Below are positions 22,331 to 30,564 of a stretch of DNA of 64,000 bases, piece by piece; the stretch's first letter is position 1; each line of letters starts with the position of its first letter. The notes under the pieces are model-generated. The model worked only from the letters and a program-made list of their open reading frames with translations. It was not told where the DNA came from and made no database searches. The DNA comes from Azoarcus sp. DD4 (GTDB lineage: Bacteria; Pseudomonadota; Gammaproteobacteria; Burkholderiales; Rhodocyclaceae). The stretch is taken from NCBI RefSeq assembly GCF_006496635.1, contig NZ_CP022958.1:3162001-3226000 (forward strand). The letters run 5' to 3'. A program made the translations under genes and the position numbers.

Positions 22331-23665
22331 ATGAATAAGCTTGTGAAGCGGTGGGAGCGATTCAGCATTGCGAGTCTGGTCGAGGGGCATTCGGACGATA
22401 GGGGTAGGCTTTTCCTTTCTGAACTTGGACAGGAAAACTTAGAAGGGGTCCGGGTGCTGCATCACGGTTTGGATACCGTGAAACAGTTGTATTCCGGTGT
22501 GTTGCGGGTGGATGTGTTGGCGGATGTCTCGGAGCGTTTTCAAGCCGGTTTCGGCGAATGTATCGAACTTGGCGGGCATGTGTGGGCGGTTGGGTCGGGC
22601 GGGGCTTCGGGTTATCAGTATCGGCTGCAGAATTCTGATCTTGGCTTGATCTGCTTTCTGAAAAGCCGGTATTGCGAACAAACCGATGAAGGTTCGCATG
22701 TCAAGATCGAGGCATCACCGCATTGGATTTATCCACGGTCGGATGAGCAAATGCACGCGGAGCTTGGAGTGTTGGCGGGGTGTTTTCTTGAGCGTGCGGT
22801 TCCGTCCGGTGTCGCGGTGCATCTATGCGTGGATGTGCAGGGCTGGGAGCCTGCTAAGGACTTTCAGGACACTTTGATTACGCGTGCTCGACGTTCGTCG
22901 GTTCACTCGGGTGGGAACGTGTCGTACATGAACATGGGTGAGATTGCATCTGTGTTCGGCAATGGTCAGTCGTATTTGTTTGGTTCGGCGTCGACGGTGC
23001 AGTTTGCGATGTATCGCAAGGATGTTCAGGCGAAAGCGGCGGATAAGATGGATTTTTGGGCTAATGTCTGGTCGCAGGCTCCGGGGGAGTCGTTTGACCG
23101 GTCGGCGTATGACCCTGAGCGTCCGGTGTGGCGGCTGGAGTTCCGGTTTCATCATTCCGTGCTGGCTGATTTTGGCCGTGGGATGGCTCAGGATATGGAT
23201 TACGGGTTTAGTTTCCAGTCGGCGGTGTGGGCTGGTCTCCGGGGCGTTTGCGGGCATCTGCAGGGGTTGTGGGCCTACGGCCTTAACTCGTTCCGGTCTG
23301 AGCGTCGGGTGTCGGCGCGTGGTGCGCGTTATTACGCGCCGATGTGGCAGTTCCTGCTTGATGATGTCCGGTGGTCGTGTCCGGATGGCGACTTTGCCTA
23401 CCGTCGGGTTAAGAAAACGCCCGGGGTCGGTAACGAGAAGAATCTGATGCTGGCGTTGGGTAATCTGTTGTCGGTTTATGCGCGCAATGGTTTTAACGCG
23501 ACTCGTGCGTATGCGTGCATCAAGGCGTCAGGCATCTATGATGATCTCTACAACTACTTCGAGAAGCGGGCGTATTTCCGGCTGCAGTGCTTTCAAGAGT
23601 CGGACATATACCAGTTCGTGGAGAAGGCGTTAAACTTGCGCGTGTTACAGGGTCGGGCCGCGTAA
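22331..23665 (+). CDS. rep: phage replication initiation protein
   Basis: This 444-residue protein has features of the inovirus replication initiation factor group (Rep_trans-like): HHGLDTVKQLYSGVLRVDVL near the N-terminus, AMYRKDVQAKAADKMDFW in the middle, and WRLEFRFHHSVLADFG, the strand that normally contributes catalytic acidic residues. It would nick the double-stranded replicative form and start rolling-circle synthesis. The strong ribosome site GGGGATGGT precedes the ATG. It stands last in the element, ahead of attR, unlike fd where gene II precedes the coat genes. The nicking tyrosine could not be fixed by eye. Confidence 0.82.
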   Translation: MNKLVKRWERFSIASLVEGHSDDRGRLFLSELGQENLEGVRVLHHGLDTVKQLYSGVLRVDVLADVSERFQAGFGECIELGGHVWAVGSGGASGYQYRLQNSDLGLICFLKSRYCEQTDEGSHVKIEASPHWIYPRSDEQMHAELGVLAGCFLERAVPSGVAVHLCVDVQGWEPAKDFQDTLITRARRSSVHSGGNVSYMNMGEIASVFGNGQSYLFGSASTVQFAMYRKDVQAKAADKMDFWANVWSQAPGESFDRSAYDPERPVWRLEFRFHHSVLADFGRGMAQDMDYGFSFQSAVWAGLRGVCGHLQGLWAYGLNSFRSERRVSARGARYYAPMWQFLLDDVRWSCPDGDFAYRRVKKTPGVGNEKNLMLALGNLLSVYARNGFNATRAYACIKASGIYDDLYNYFEKRAYFRLQCFQESDIYQFVEKALNLRVLQGRAA

Positions 23666-23674
23666 CGACGGAAT

Positions 23675-23687
23675 TACGACATAGCGT
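23675..23687 (+). repeat. 13-bp direct repeat after rep (copy 2)
   Basis: TACGACATAGCGT, identical to 22278-22290. It lies 27 bp before attR. Confidence 0.6.
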
Positions 23688-23713
23688 GTTTTAGTGAGTG
23701 TTTTCGTGGGCTA

Positions 23714-23735
23714 TCGAGTCTCGCCCAAGGCACCA
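23714..23735 (+). repeat. attR core, 22-bp repeat
   Basis: Exact second copy of the tRNA-Leu 3' end, 9100 bp from the left copy. The upstream DNA is phage; the downstream DNA returns to host GC. Confidence 0.92.
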
Positions 23736-23776
23736 GATGTTCGGCGTGGTTTTCACCGATACCGGACTTCCATCCC

Positions 23777-24139
23777 ATGAACGAATACGTCGCTTACCTG
23801 GAAGAGGTGTTCGAACGCTTCGGTGCGGTTTCTGCGCGCCGGATGTTCGGCGGCTACGGGATCTATCACGACGGCCTGATGTTCGGCCTGGTCGTGGACG
23901 ACACGCTCTACCTGAAGGCCGACGCGCAGAGCGTCGGCGAATTCGAGGCGCAGGGCCTGCTTCCCTTCGAGTACGTGCGCAGCGGCAAGCCGATCCGGCT
24001 TTCCTACTATCGCGCGCCGGACGACATCCTGGACGACCGCGACCTCGCGGCCATATGGGCGCAGCGGGCGCTGGCCGCCGCCCTGCGCGCCGGCGGCCGC
24101 AAGCCGGGGCCGTCGAAGCGACGCCCGCTGAAGGACTGA
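23777..24139 (+). CDS. TfoX N-terminal domain protein
   Basis: This 120-residue protein matches the TfoX N-terminal domain: YLEEVFERFGAVSARRMFGG followed by GIYHDGLMFGLVVDDTLYLK and the FEYVRSGKPIRLSYYRAPDD segment. The C-terminal TfoX domain is missing, as in many short bacterial members of unknown role; full TfoX/Sxy proteins help CRP activate competence genes. It is the first host gene to the right of the prophage. The basic tail (GGRKPGPSKRRPLKD) could touch nucleic acid. Confidence 0.88.
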   Translation: MNEYVAYLEEVFERFGAVSARRMFGGYGIYHDGLMFGLVVDDTLYLKADAQSVGEFEAQGLLPFEYVRSGKPIRLSYYRAPDDILDDRDLAAIWAQRALAAALRAGGRKPGPSKRRPLKD

Positions 24140-24155
24140 ACGCCGCGCGCCGGCG

Positions 24156-24746
24156 CTACATCCGCCGGCACTGCCCTTCCTGATTGCCGCGAACCCGGTT
24201 GCCGCCGCCGTCGGGCCACGGCCGGTTGTTGCCGCACTGCAGATTGCCGTCGATGCGGTTGCGGTAGATGCGCAGGCCACCCCGATTGCCGACCGCCTGC
24301 ACATTGCCAGCCACCTCGTTGCGACCGATGCGCAGCGCGCCGCGATTGTCTTCCAGCTGCAGGTTGCCGGCGATCCCGGCGTCGATCACATCGGCGGCCC
24401 AGCTGCGACGGATGCGCACATTGCCGCGCACATCGGTATCGGCCACCAGCCTGACCCCTTCCGCACGTTCGGCATTGAGGTTGCCCGCGATGCGCGCACC
24501 GCGCGCCTCCAGCGTGGCGCCCCGCTCCACCGCCACGTTGCCGCGGATGACGGTACCGTCGAGCACACAGGTCTCGCCCTCGGGTACGACGAGATTGTCG
24601 TCCAGCCGGACCTCGCCCAGATAGCCGACGCACACCAGCTCACGCGCCTGCGCCGTACCCATGTGCAGAAACAGGGCCGCGGCGAGCATCGCGATGCGCC
24701 CTCCCCGTCCGCCGAAACGATGAATCCACGAATCTGCCGCCTGCAT
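24156..24746 (-). CDS. secreted repeat protein, probable beta-helix
   Basis: This 196-residue protein has a signal peptide (hydrophobic stretch MLAAALFLHMGTAQA inside residues 20-35). The mature part is built of about 21-22-residue coils with repeating G-N-V/L: RGNVAVERGATLEARGARI, AGNLNAERA, VRGNVRIRR, AGNLQLEDNRGALRIGRNEV, AGNVQAVGNRGGLRIYRNRI, DGNLQCGNN. This is the pattern of a right-handed beta-helix, related in look to polymer-forming proteins. Cys occur near both ends (LVCVGYLG, TCVLDG, QCGNN, QCRRM). Function unknown; it converges on TfoX-N. Confidence 0.72.
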   Translation of the reverse strand: MQAADSWIHRFGGRGGRIAMLAAALFLHMGTAQARELVCVGYLGEVRLDDNLVVPEGETCVLDGTVIRGNVAVERGATLEARGARIAGNLNAERAEGVRLVADTDVRGNVRIRRSWAADVIDAGIAGNLQLEDNRGALRIGRNEVAGNVQAVGNRGGLRIYRNRIDGNLQCGNNRPWPDGGGNRVRGNQEGQCRRM

Positions 24747-24889
24747 GCTTTACTCCCCTGTCCGGTGCCGGCAAGGCGTCGTCGCCCGACGACACGCCGT
24801 ATCAAGGGGGAAGCTTAGCGCCGGCCGCAGCGGCGACGCGGGTGCAACTGTTGCCGCGCATTGCAGGCTGCCTGCGGCCTTGAGCCGGC

Positions 24890-25330
24890 TCAGCCGCGAT
24901 CGCCGGCGATGTAGTGCTCCAGCTGCTCGATGATGAATTCCTGCTCGGAGATGATGTCCTTGACCAGGTCGCCGATCGAAACCAGTGCGATCACGCGGCC
25001 ATCCTCCACCACCGGCAGGTGACGCAGTCGCCTTTCGGTCATCAGCTGCATGCATTCCTCATTGCTCTGGTCGCGCCGCACGCACAGCACCGGCGAGGAC
25101 ATGATGCTGCGCACCGGGGTGTCACGCGACGAGCGCCCCACCAGGACGACCTTGCGGGCGTAGTCACGCTCGGTAACGATGCCGACGAGATCTTCGCCGT
25201 CCATCACCAGCAAGGCGCCGATCGCCTCGTCCGCCATCAGCTTGACCGCCTCGAACACCGAAGCCTGCGGCGCGATGCGGTGCACCGTCCAGTCGGCCTT
25301 GGCGCGGAGCACGCTACCCACGCTCTTCAT
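24890..25330 (-). CDS. CBS-domain pair protein
   Basis: This 146-residue protein consists of two CBS domains (Bateman module). Domain 1: VFEAVKLMADEAIGALLVMDGEDLVGIVTERDYARKV; domain 2 mirrors it with ECMQLMTERRLRHLPVVEDGRVIALVSIGDLVK. The conserved GIVTERD and GDLVK motifs are those that bind adenosyl nucleotides. Without a partner domain it may act as a nucleotide sensor for another protein. It is followed by a patatin gene on the same strand but 70 bp away, so cotranscription is possible. Confidence 0.9.
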   Translation of the reverse strand: MKSVGSVLRAKADWTVHRIAPQASVFEAVKLMADEAIGALLVMDGEDLVGIVTERDYARKVVLVGRSSRDTPVRSIMSSPVLCVRRDQSNEECMQLMTERRLRHLPVVEDGRVIALVSIGDLVKDIISEQEFIIEQLEHYIAGDRG

Positions 25331-25400
25331 GGCAAATCCTCCGATCGGTCCGACCCTCTGATCGTAGTAGGCAGGCTCAAACCGCGCCAGTTACGCCGCT

Positions 25401-26270
25401 TCAGTGCAGATGGGCGCGCAGGGCCGACGGTACCTTCTGGCGGTTCAGCCCGCCGTGGCTCAGCCAGCGCTGCGTCTGCTCGGCAGACCGCTCGATCAGT
25501 GCGCCGGCCGCGGAAAAGTCGTAGGGCGAAGACGACAGAGGGCACAAGGGCGGCACGGTGACGATCTCCGCCTGGTCGCGGCAACGCTCCAGCTCCATCA
25601 CCAGCTGATGCGCCACCAGCAGGGTGATCGCGTGCAAGGCGCTGGCCAGGGCGCCACGCGGCGGTGTTTCCAGCGAGCAGGCAAAACCGGTCGGCAACAC
25701 GATCACCCGGCGTGCTCCCAGCGCCACGGCCACGCTCACCGGCGTGTTCTCCGAAACGGCGCCGTCTATCAGATACCGGTTGTCGATGCTCACCGGCGGC
25801 AGGATGGCCGGAATCGCACAGCTCGCCAGGATGGCGTCCACCGCCGGTCCGTGCGACAGGCACACCGAAACGCCGCCGAGGAGATCGGTGGCAACGATGT
25901 GCAGCGGCACTGCTGCGTCCTCGATGTTGCGGTAAGGCAGATGGCGCTCCAACACGCTGCGCAAGCCACTGGAATCGGCCACGAAGTCGTTGCGTGCGAG
26001 CCGGGCAAGGCTGCGCCAGGTGACGGGAAACACCTCGCTCCGCCGCAGGCCCATCCACAGCGCAGCCAGCCGCGCCACGCCAGCGGCATCCGGCTGGGCG
26101 GCGAAATAGGCGCCGTTGATCGCCCCGACCGACGAGCCGATCACCAGATCCGGCGCTTCGCCATAGTTCACCAGCGCCTGCAGCATGCCGACCTGCACCG
26201 CGCCGAAACTGCCGCCCCCCGCCAGCACCCAGGCCGTTGGGCCGTGGCGTACCCCACCCTCGTTCGACAT
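25401..26270 (-). CDS. patatin-like phospholipase
   Basis: This 289-residue protein has the bacterial patatin set: the oxyanion motif GGGSFGAVQVG (18-28), the nucleophile Ser47 in GSSVG and the catalytic Asp169 in LIDGAVSEN. It is likely a cytoplasmic or peripheral lipid acyl hydrolase. The frame opens further upstream (26369), but the ATG at 26270, or the GTG two codons earlier (26276) with AGGAG 6 bp before it, gives the normal N-terminus. A second, much larger patatin is at 36457. Confidence 0.88.
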   Translation of the reverse strand: MSNEGGVRHGPTAWVLAGGGSFGAVQVGMLQALVNYGEAPDLVIGSSVGAINGAYFAAQPDAAGVARLAALWMGLRRSEVFPVTWRSLARLARNDFVADSSGLRSVLERHLPYRNIEDAAVPLHIVATDLLGGVSVCLSHGPAVDAILASCAIPAILPPVSIDNRYLIDGAVSENTPVSVAVALGARRVIVLPTGFACSLETPPRGALASALHAITLLVAHQLVMELERCRDQAEIVTVPPLCPLSSSPYDFSAAGALIERSAEQTQRWLSHGGLNRQKVPSALRAHLH

Positions 26271-26425
26271 GGTCACCGCTGTCTCCTGCCGGTCTTCCGT
26301 TACTCCCAGCGTAGCTGCCTGCGCGGCGCGTGCCACTTGCGGCAGGCGTACCGCTTCACACAGATGCAATGAAGACCCCAGTCGGGCGATACTGATAAAC
26401 GGAACTAATCAAAAGGATGCCCGAC

Positions 26426-27706
26426 ATGCATTTCGACATCGTGATCGTCGGCGGCGGCGCCGGCGGTCTGGAGCTGGCTGCCCGCCTCGGCCGCAAACTC
26501 GGCCCCCGCCAGGGCCGCGAGCGCGTATTGCTGGTGGATCGCGCGGTCTTCCACATCTGGAAGCCGACCCTGCACGAGGTGGCCGCCGGCACGCTGGACG
26601 CCCACCAGGAGGGCTTGTCCTACACCGTGCTGGCACGGCGCAACCACTTCAGCTTTGCGCTCGGCGAACTCGCCGCGCTCGACGGCGAGCGTCGCCTCAT
26701 CACCCTGGGGGAGACCCGTGACGAACGTGGCGAAGTGCTGGTGCCGGCACGCACCGTAAGCTTCACCCGCCTGGTGCTGGCGATGGGCAGCGGTTCGAAC
26801 TCCTTCGGCACGCCGGGCGCAGAAAACGCCCATGTGCTGGAACACGCGAGCGACGCCCAGCGCTTCCATGCCAAGCTGCTTGCCGCCTTCGCCAAGGCCT
26901 CCTTCTCCACCGAGAAGACGCTGGGCGTGGCCATCGTCGGTGGCGGCGCCACCGGCGTGGAGCTTTCCGCCGAACTGATCGAGGCGCACAGCGAGCTGCT
27001 CGAGAGCTTGGGCAGCGAACAGCGTTTCCGCCTCGACATCGCCTTGGTCGAAGCCGCCGACCGCATCCTCGCCGGTCTGCCGGAGCAGATATCGGCCCAG
27101 GCCCGGCTGGCGCTGGAGCGCAAGAACGTGCGCGTGTTCACCAACACCCGCGTGACGGAAGTGAAGCGCGACCGGCTGATGACGAGCGCCGGCGAAATCC
27201 CCGCCGACATCATCGTCTGGGCCGCCGGCATCAAGGCGGCGGACGCCAACCGCAGCCTTGGGCTGGAAACCAACCGCATCAACCAGTTCGTGGTGAACGA
27301 CAGGTTGGAGACCTCGGTCCCCGGCGTCTATGCGCTGGGCGACTGCGCCGCCTGCATCTGGCACGACGACAAGCTGGTGCCGGCGCGCGCCCAGGCCGCC
27401 CACCAGCAGGCCGACTACCTGGCCGGCGTGCTGCTCGCCGCCCAGCAGGAACGCCGTGTCGATGCCCCCTTCGTCTATCGCGACTTCGGCTCGCTGGTGT
27501 CGCTCGGCGAGAACAAGGGCATCGGCAACCTGATGGGCGGGCTGTCCGGCCGCAACTTCTTCGTCGAAGGCTTGATCGCCAAGTGGATGTATATGTCGCT
27601 GCACCTCAACCACCACCGCGCCATCCTCGGCACCGGCAAGACCGCGGTGCTGGCGCTGGCACGGCTGCTGCAGCAGCGGGTATCCGGCCGGCTCAAGCTG
27701 CACTGA
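26426..27706 (+). CDS. NADH dehydrogenase type II (NDH-2)-like flavoprotein
   Basis: This 426-residue pyridine nucleotide-disulfide type oxidoreductase has an FAD dinucleotide fold at the start (DIVIVGGGAGGLELAARLG), a second NAD(H) fold (LGVAIVGGGATGVELSAELI), the ALGDCA motif that contacts FAD, and a C-terminal membrane-binding helix (FFVEGLIAKWMYMSLHLNHH). The tail is as in bacterial NDH-2 enzymes, which pass electrons from NADH to quinone without pumping protons. I prefer ATG 26426, since AAGGA sits 8 bp before it and the earlier ATG (26417) touches it. Confidence 0.9.
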   Translation: MHFDIVIVGGGAGGLELAARLGRKLGPRQGRERVLLVDRAVFHIWKPTLHEVAAGTLDAHQEGLSYTVLARRNHFSFALGELAALDGERRLITLGETRDERGEVLVPARTVSFTRLVLAMGSGSNSFGTPGAENAHVLEHASDAQRFHAKLLAAFAKASFSTEKTLGVAIVGGGATGVELSAELIEAHSELLESLGSEQRFRLDIALVEAADRILAGLPEQISAQARLALERKNVRVFTNTRVTEVKRDRLMTSAGEIPADIIVWAAGIKAADANRSLGLETNRINQFVVNDRLETSVPGVYALGDCAACIWHDDKLVPARAQAAHQQADYLAGVLLAAQQERRVDAPFVYRDFGSLVSLGENKGIGNLMGGLSGRNFFVEGLIAKWMYMSLHLNHHRAILGTGKTAVLALARLLQQRVSGRLKLH

Positions 27707-27710
27707 GACA

Positions 27711-27899
27711 AAACAGCCTCCACGCTCACTGCGTGCGCGTAGGGCCGGCTTTGCACAGCCGGCCCGCTCGGCAGGCACAGCGTGGTACGCCGCGAGACCC
27801 CTGCCTCGCCCCCCCAAGGGGGCGTTCAGTGGCTTCGGGTGGCCGGGCGCCACTGAAACAGCCCCCACGCTCACTGCGTGCGCGGCCCCAAGGGGGCGT
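27711..27899. repeat. short direct repeats in a non-coding stretch
   Basis: A 29-bp unit at 27711-27739 recurs at 27856-27884 with one mismatch, 145 bp away; it includes CACGCTCACTGCGTGCGCG, itself part palindromic. CCCCAAGGGGGCGT is also repeated (27812-27825 and 27886-27899). Looks like a host intergenic repeat family. Confidence 0.6.
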
Positions 27900-27940
27900 C
27901 AGTACGCTTGAGGCGGCTCGACGCGTACTGAGGCGGCGGT

Positions 27941-28612
27941 TCAGCCGGGCACTACCCGGCTGCGCCGCGTGTAGTCAGGCAAGGTGGACACCCGCCACAG
28001 ATACCAGGCGGCGATGGTGCGATAGGGCCGCAGCGGCAGTGCCGCCTCGGCCATTTCACGCCGGCCCGGCAAGGCGGCGAGCGACTTGAGGTGGCGGTAG
28101 CCCTCGCGCACGCCGAAGTCGTCGGCCGGCATCACGTCCATCCGCGCCAGGGTGTAGATCAGCAGCATCTCGACCGTCCACCGGCCGATGCCGCGCAAGC
28201 TCACCAGCCGGGCGATCAGGGCTTCGTCCTCCATTGCATCGGCCTCGTCGCGATCCGGCACCAAGCCGGCCAGCCGGCCCTGCGCCAGTCCCTGTATGGT
28301 TTCGATCTTGCGGGCGGAAAAACCGCAGGCCCGCAGTTGATCGAAACCGGTCGCCAGCAGCTGCTCCGGCGCCGGAAATTCGCAGCCGGGATAGAGGTCG
28401 AGAAAACGCGCCACGATGCGGTCAGCCGCCCGCGTGTTGAGCTGCTGATAGGCCACGGCGCGCACCAGCGCCTCGTAGGGCTCGCGCGCCGGCCGCGGCT
28501 CGTGGGTGCAGGGGCCGACCGCAGCCACCAGCCGGGCCCAGTCGCCATCGATGGCGGCGAGTTGCTCGGCGGCCTGCCGGTAGAGCCGGTCACGGAATTC
28601 GGTTTCTGCCAT
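27941..28612 (-). CDS. DNA-3-methyladenine glycosylase II (AlkA-like)
   Basis: This 223-residue HhH-GPD glycosylase removes alkylated bases. The helix-hairpin-helix is LVSLRGIGRWTVEMLLIY and the catalytic Asp lies in MPADDFGVREGY, at the usual place. The N-terminal beta domain of E. coli AlkA is absent, as in short bacterial forms. The frame is open upstream, but the ATG at 28612 (MAETEFRDRLYR) is the sensible start. It is divergent from ada-alkB, 197 bp away, so the three form an alkylation-repair group. Confidence 0.9.
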   Translation of the reverse strand: MAETEFRDRLYRQAAEQLAAIDGDWARLVAAVGPCTHEPRPAREPYEALVRAVAYQQLNTRAADRIVARFLDLYPGCEFPAPEQLLATGFDQLRACGFSARKIETIQGLAQGRLAGLVPDRDEADAMEDEALIARLVSLRGIGRWTVEMLLIYTLARMDVMPADDFGVREGYRHLKSLAALPGRREMAEAALPLRPYRTIAAWYLWRVSTLPDYTRRSRVVPG

Positions 28613-28809
28613 GGCGGTCCTGCGCGCTCGCGACGAGCCCTGCATGATGCCGCAGGCGCGATGGGCCGGCCTCCCGTTTCTTGCGACGCTGGCGACGGGC
28701 AACCCGACCCCGGCCGCGACGGTCGAATTCGGCAGCAAGACGCGGGATGCGCGCCGCCGCATCCGCGGCTAGATTTGCAGCCATCCCGTAGAAACACGAG
28801 AAACCCGAC

Positions 28810-29913
28810 ATGAACGCCCCTCTCGGCAAGGCCGCACTCAAGGCCGAACTCGCCGCAGCCACCGAGCGCGACCCGCGCTGGGCGGCGGTGGTGGCGCGCG
28901 ACCCGGCGGCCGACGGCCGCTTCTTCTACTCGGTGGCGACCACGGGCGTATATTGCCGGCCGTCCTGCGGTGCGCGACGGGCACGGCCGGAGAACGTCCG
29001 CTTCCACGCCAGCCGCGAGGCGGCCGAAGCGGCCGGCTTTCGCCCCTGCAAGCGCTGCCGGCCCGACCACCCTGCGCTCGCCGAACAGCACGCCGCCGGC
29101 GTCACCGCCGCCTGCCGGCTGATCGAAGAGGCGGAAGCGCCGCCCACGCTGGCAGCGCTCGCGGCTGCGGCTGGGCTCAGCCCGCACCACTTCCACCGCA
29201 TCTTCCGCAAGCTCACCGGGCTCACCCCGCGTGCCTACGCCGCCGCCCACCGCGCACAGCGCCTGCGCGCCGGGCTGGACAGCGGCACCACGGTAACGCA
29301 GGCCATCTTCGACGCCGGCTACAACGCCAACAGCCGCTTCTACGCAGAGGCCGACGCGGTGCTCGGCATGCCCGCCAGCCGTTACCGGGCCGGCGGCGCC
29401 GGCACCGAGATCCGCTTCGCCATCGCCCAGTGCTCGCTCGGCGCCATCCTGGTCGCAGCCAGCGAGCGCGGCGTCTGCGCCGTGTTCATGGGCGACGACC
29501 CGGAAGCCTTGCTGCGGGATCTGCAGGACCGCTTCCCGCGCGCCCGCCTGGTCGGCGGCGATGCCGGCTTCGAGCAGACGGTGGCGACGGTGGTGGGCTT
29601 CGTCGAGGCCCCGGCGATCGGCCTGGCGCTGCCGCTGGACGTGCGTGGCACCGCCTTCCAGCAACGGGTGTGGCAGGCCCTGCGCGAAATTCCGGCAGGC
29701 CGCACGGCAAGCTATGCCGAGATCGCCGAACGCATCGGCGCGCCCAGGTCGGTACGCGCGGTGGCCGGCGCCTGCGCCGCCAATCCGGTGGCGGTGGCGA
29801 TTCCCTGCCACCGGGTGGTACGCAGCGACGGCGGCCTGTCGGGCTACCGCTGGGGTGTGGAACGCAAGCGCGCGCTGCTGTTGCGCGAGGCGGAATCGCG
29901 GGACGAGCGATGA
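28810..29913 (+). CDS. ada: Ada: regulator and O6-methylguanine-DNA methyltransferase
   Basis: This 367-residue protein has the full Ada layout. The zinc and methyl-acceptor Cys cluster has Cys49, Cys53 (VYCRPSCGARR), Cys80 and Cys83 (RPCKRCRPDH). An AraC-type HTH region follows (about 95-185, GLSPHHFHRIFRKLTGLTPR). The C-terminal methyltransferase has the PCHRV active site with Cys333. Methylation of Cys49 normally turns Ada into an activator of itself, alkA and alkB. It overlaps alkB by 4 bp (ATGA), so they are coupled. Confidence 0.95.
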   Translation: MNAPLGKAALKAELAAATERDPRWAAVVARDPAADGRFFYSVATTGVYCRPSCGARRARPENVRFHASREAAEAAGFRPCKRCRPDHPALAEQHAAGVTAACRLIEEAEAPPTLAALAAAAGLSPHHFHRIFRKLTGLTPRAYAAAHRAQRLRAGLDSGTTVTQAIFDAGYNANSRFYAEADAVLGMPASRYRAGGAGTEIRFAIAQCSLGAILVAASERGVCAVFMGDDPEALLRDLQDRFPRARLVGGDAGFEQTVATVVGFVEAPAIGLALPLDVRGTAFQQRVWQALREIPAGRTASYAEIAERIGAPRSVRAVAGACAANPVAVAIPCHRVVRSDGGLSGYRWGVERKRALLLREAESRDER

Positions 29914-30557
29914 CGCCGGATCTGTTCGCCGACAGCTGCGCGCCCTGGCAGGAAGCCGTGTGCGAAGGCGCCGTCGTCCTGCGCCGCTACGCCCTGGCGC
30001 AGGACCGAAGCCTGCTGGCCGCCGTGGATAGCGTGACCGCCGCTGCGCCCTTCCGCCACATGCTCACCCCCGGCGGCTACCGCATGTCGGTGGCGATGAC
30101 CAACTGCGGCCCGCTCGGCTGGGTGTCCGACGAAAGCGGCTACCGCTACGACGCCTGCGACCCGGTCAGCGGCCGTCCCTGGCCAGCGATGCCGACGGTC
30201 TTCGCCGAATTGGCGACGGCAGCGGCCACGGCGGCCGGCTTCCCGGACTTCATGCCCGACGCCTGCCTGATCAACCGCTACGAACCTGGCGCGCGGCTGT
30301 CGCTGCATCAGGACCGCAACGAGCGCGACTTCCGCCAGCCCATCGTGTCGCTCTCGCTCGGCCTGCCGGCGGTATTCCTGTTCGGCGGCCTGCGGCGCTC
30401 CGAGCCGGCACGGCGCATTCCGCTCGAACACGGCGACGTGGTGGTGTGGGGCGGGCCGGCGCGGCTGCGCTATCACGGCGTGCTGGCGCTCAAGGAAGGC
30501 GCACACCCGCTGCTCGGCCGGCGACGGCTCAACCTCACCTTCCGCAAGGCGGGCTGA
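29910..30557 (+). CDS. alkB: AlkB DNA/RNA dealkylase
   Basis: This 215-residue Fe(II)/2-oxoglutarate dioxygenase repairs 1-methyladenine and 3-methylcytosine. Iron ligands are His133 and Asp135 (LSLHQDRNE) and His189 (LRYHGV). The 2-oxoglutarate arginines are near 206 and 212 (RRRLNLTFR). Its start overlaps the ada stop, so both are made from one mRNA. Confidence 0.95.
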   Translation: MTPDLFADSCAPWQEAVCEGAVVLRRYALAQDRSLLAAVDSVTAAAPFRHMLTPGGYRMSVAMTNCGPLGWVSDESGYRYDACDPVSGRPWPAMPTVFAELATAAATAAGFPDFMPDACLINRYEPGARLSLHQDRNERDFRQPIVSLSLGLPAVFLFGGLRRSEPARRIPLEHGDVVVWGGPARLRYHGVLALKEGAHPLLGRRRLNLTFRKAG

Positions 30558-30564
30558 CACCGCC

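Larger units (their letters stand above)
14614..23735 (+). mobile_element. complete inovirus (filamentous phage) prophage
   Basis: The element is bounded by identical 22-bp copies of the tRNA-Leu 3' end, exactly 9100 bp apart. It has lower GC and T-rich codons compared with its flanks. Gene order: integrase, secreted protein and HTH repressor (minus strand), small early genes, KfrA-like protein, hairpin-rich intergenic region, likely ssDNA-binding protein, mini-ORF, conserved 81-aa ORF, major coat protein, terminator, mini-ORF, adsorption protein, DUF2523 protein, Zot, replication initiator. All modules needed for a filamentous phage are present and no gene is broken, so the prophage may be active. 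Placement of the initiator at the end, beyond zot, is unlike fd. Confidence 0.92.
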
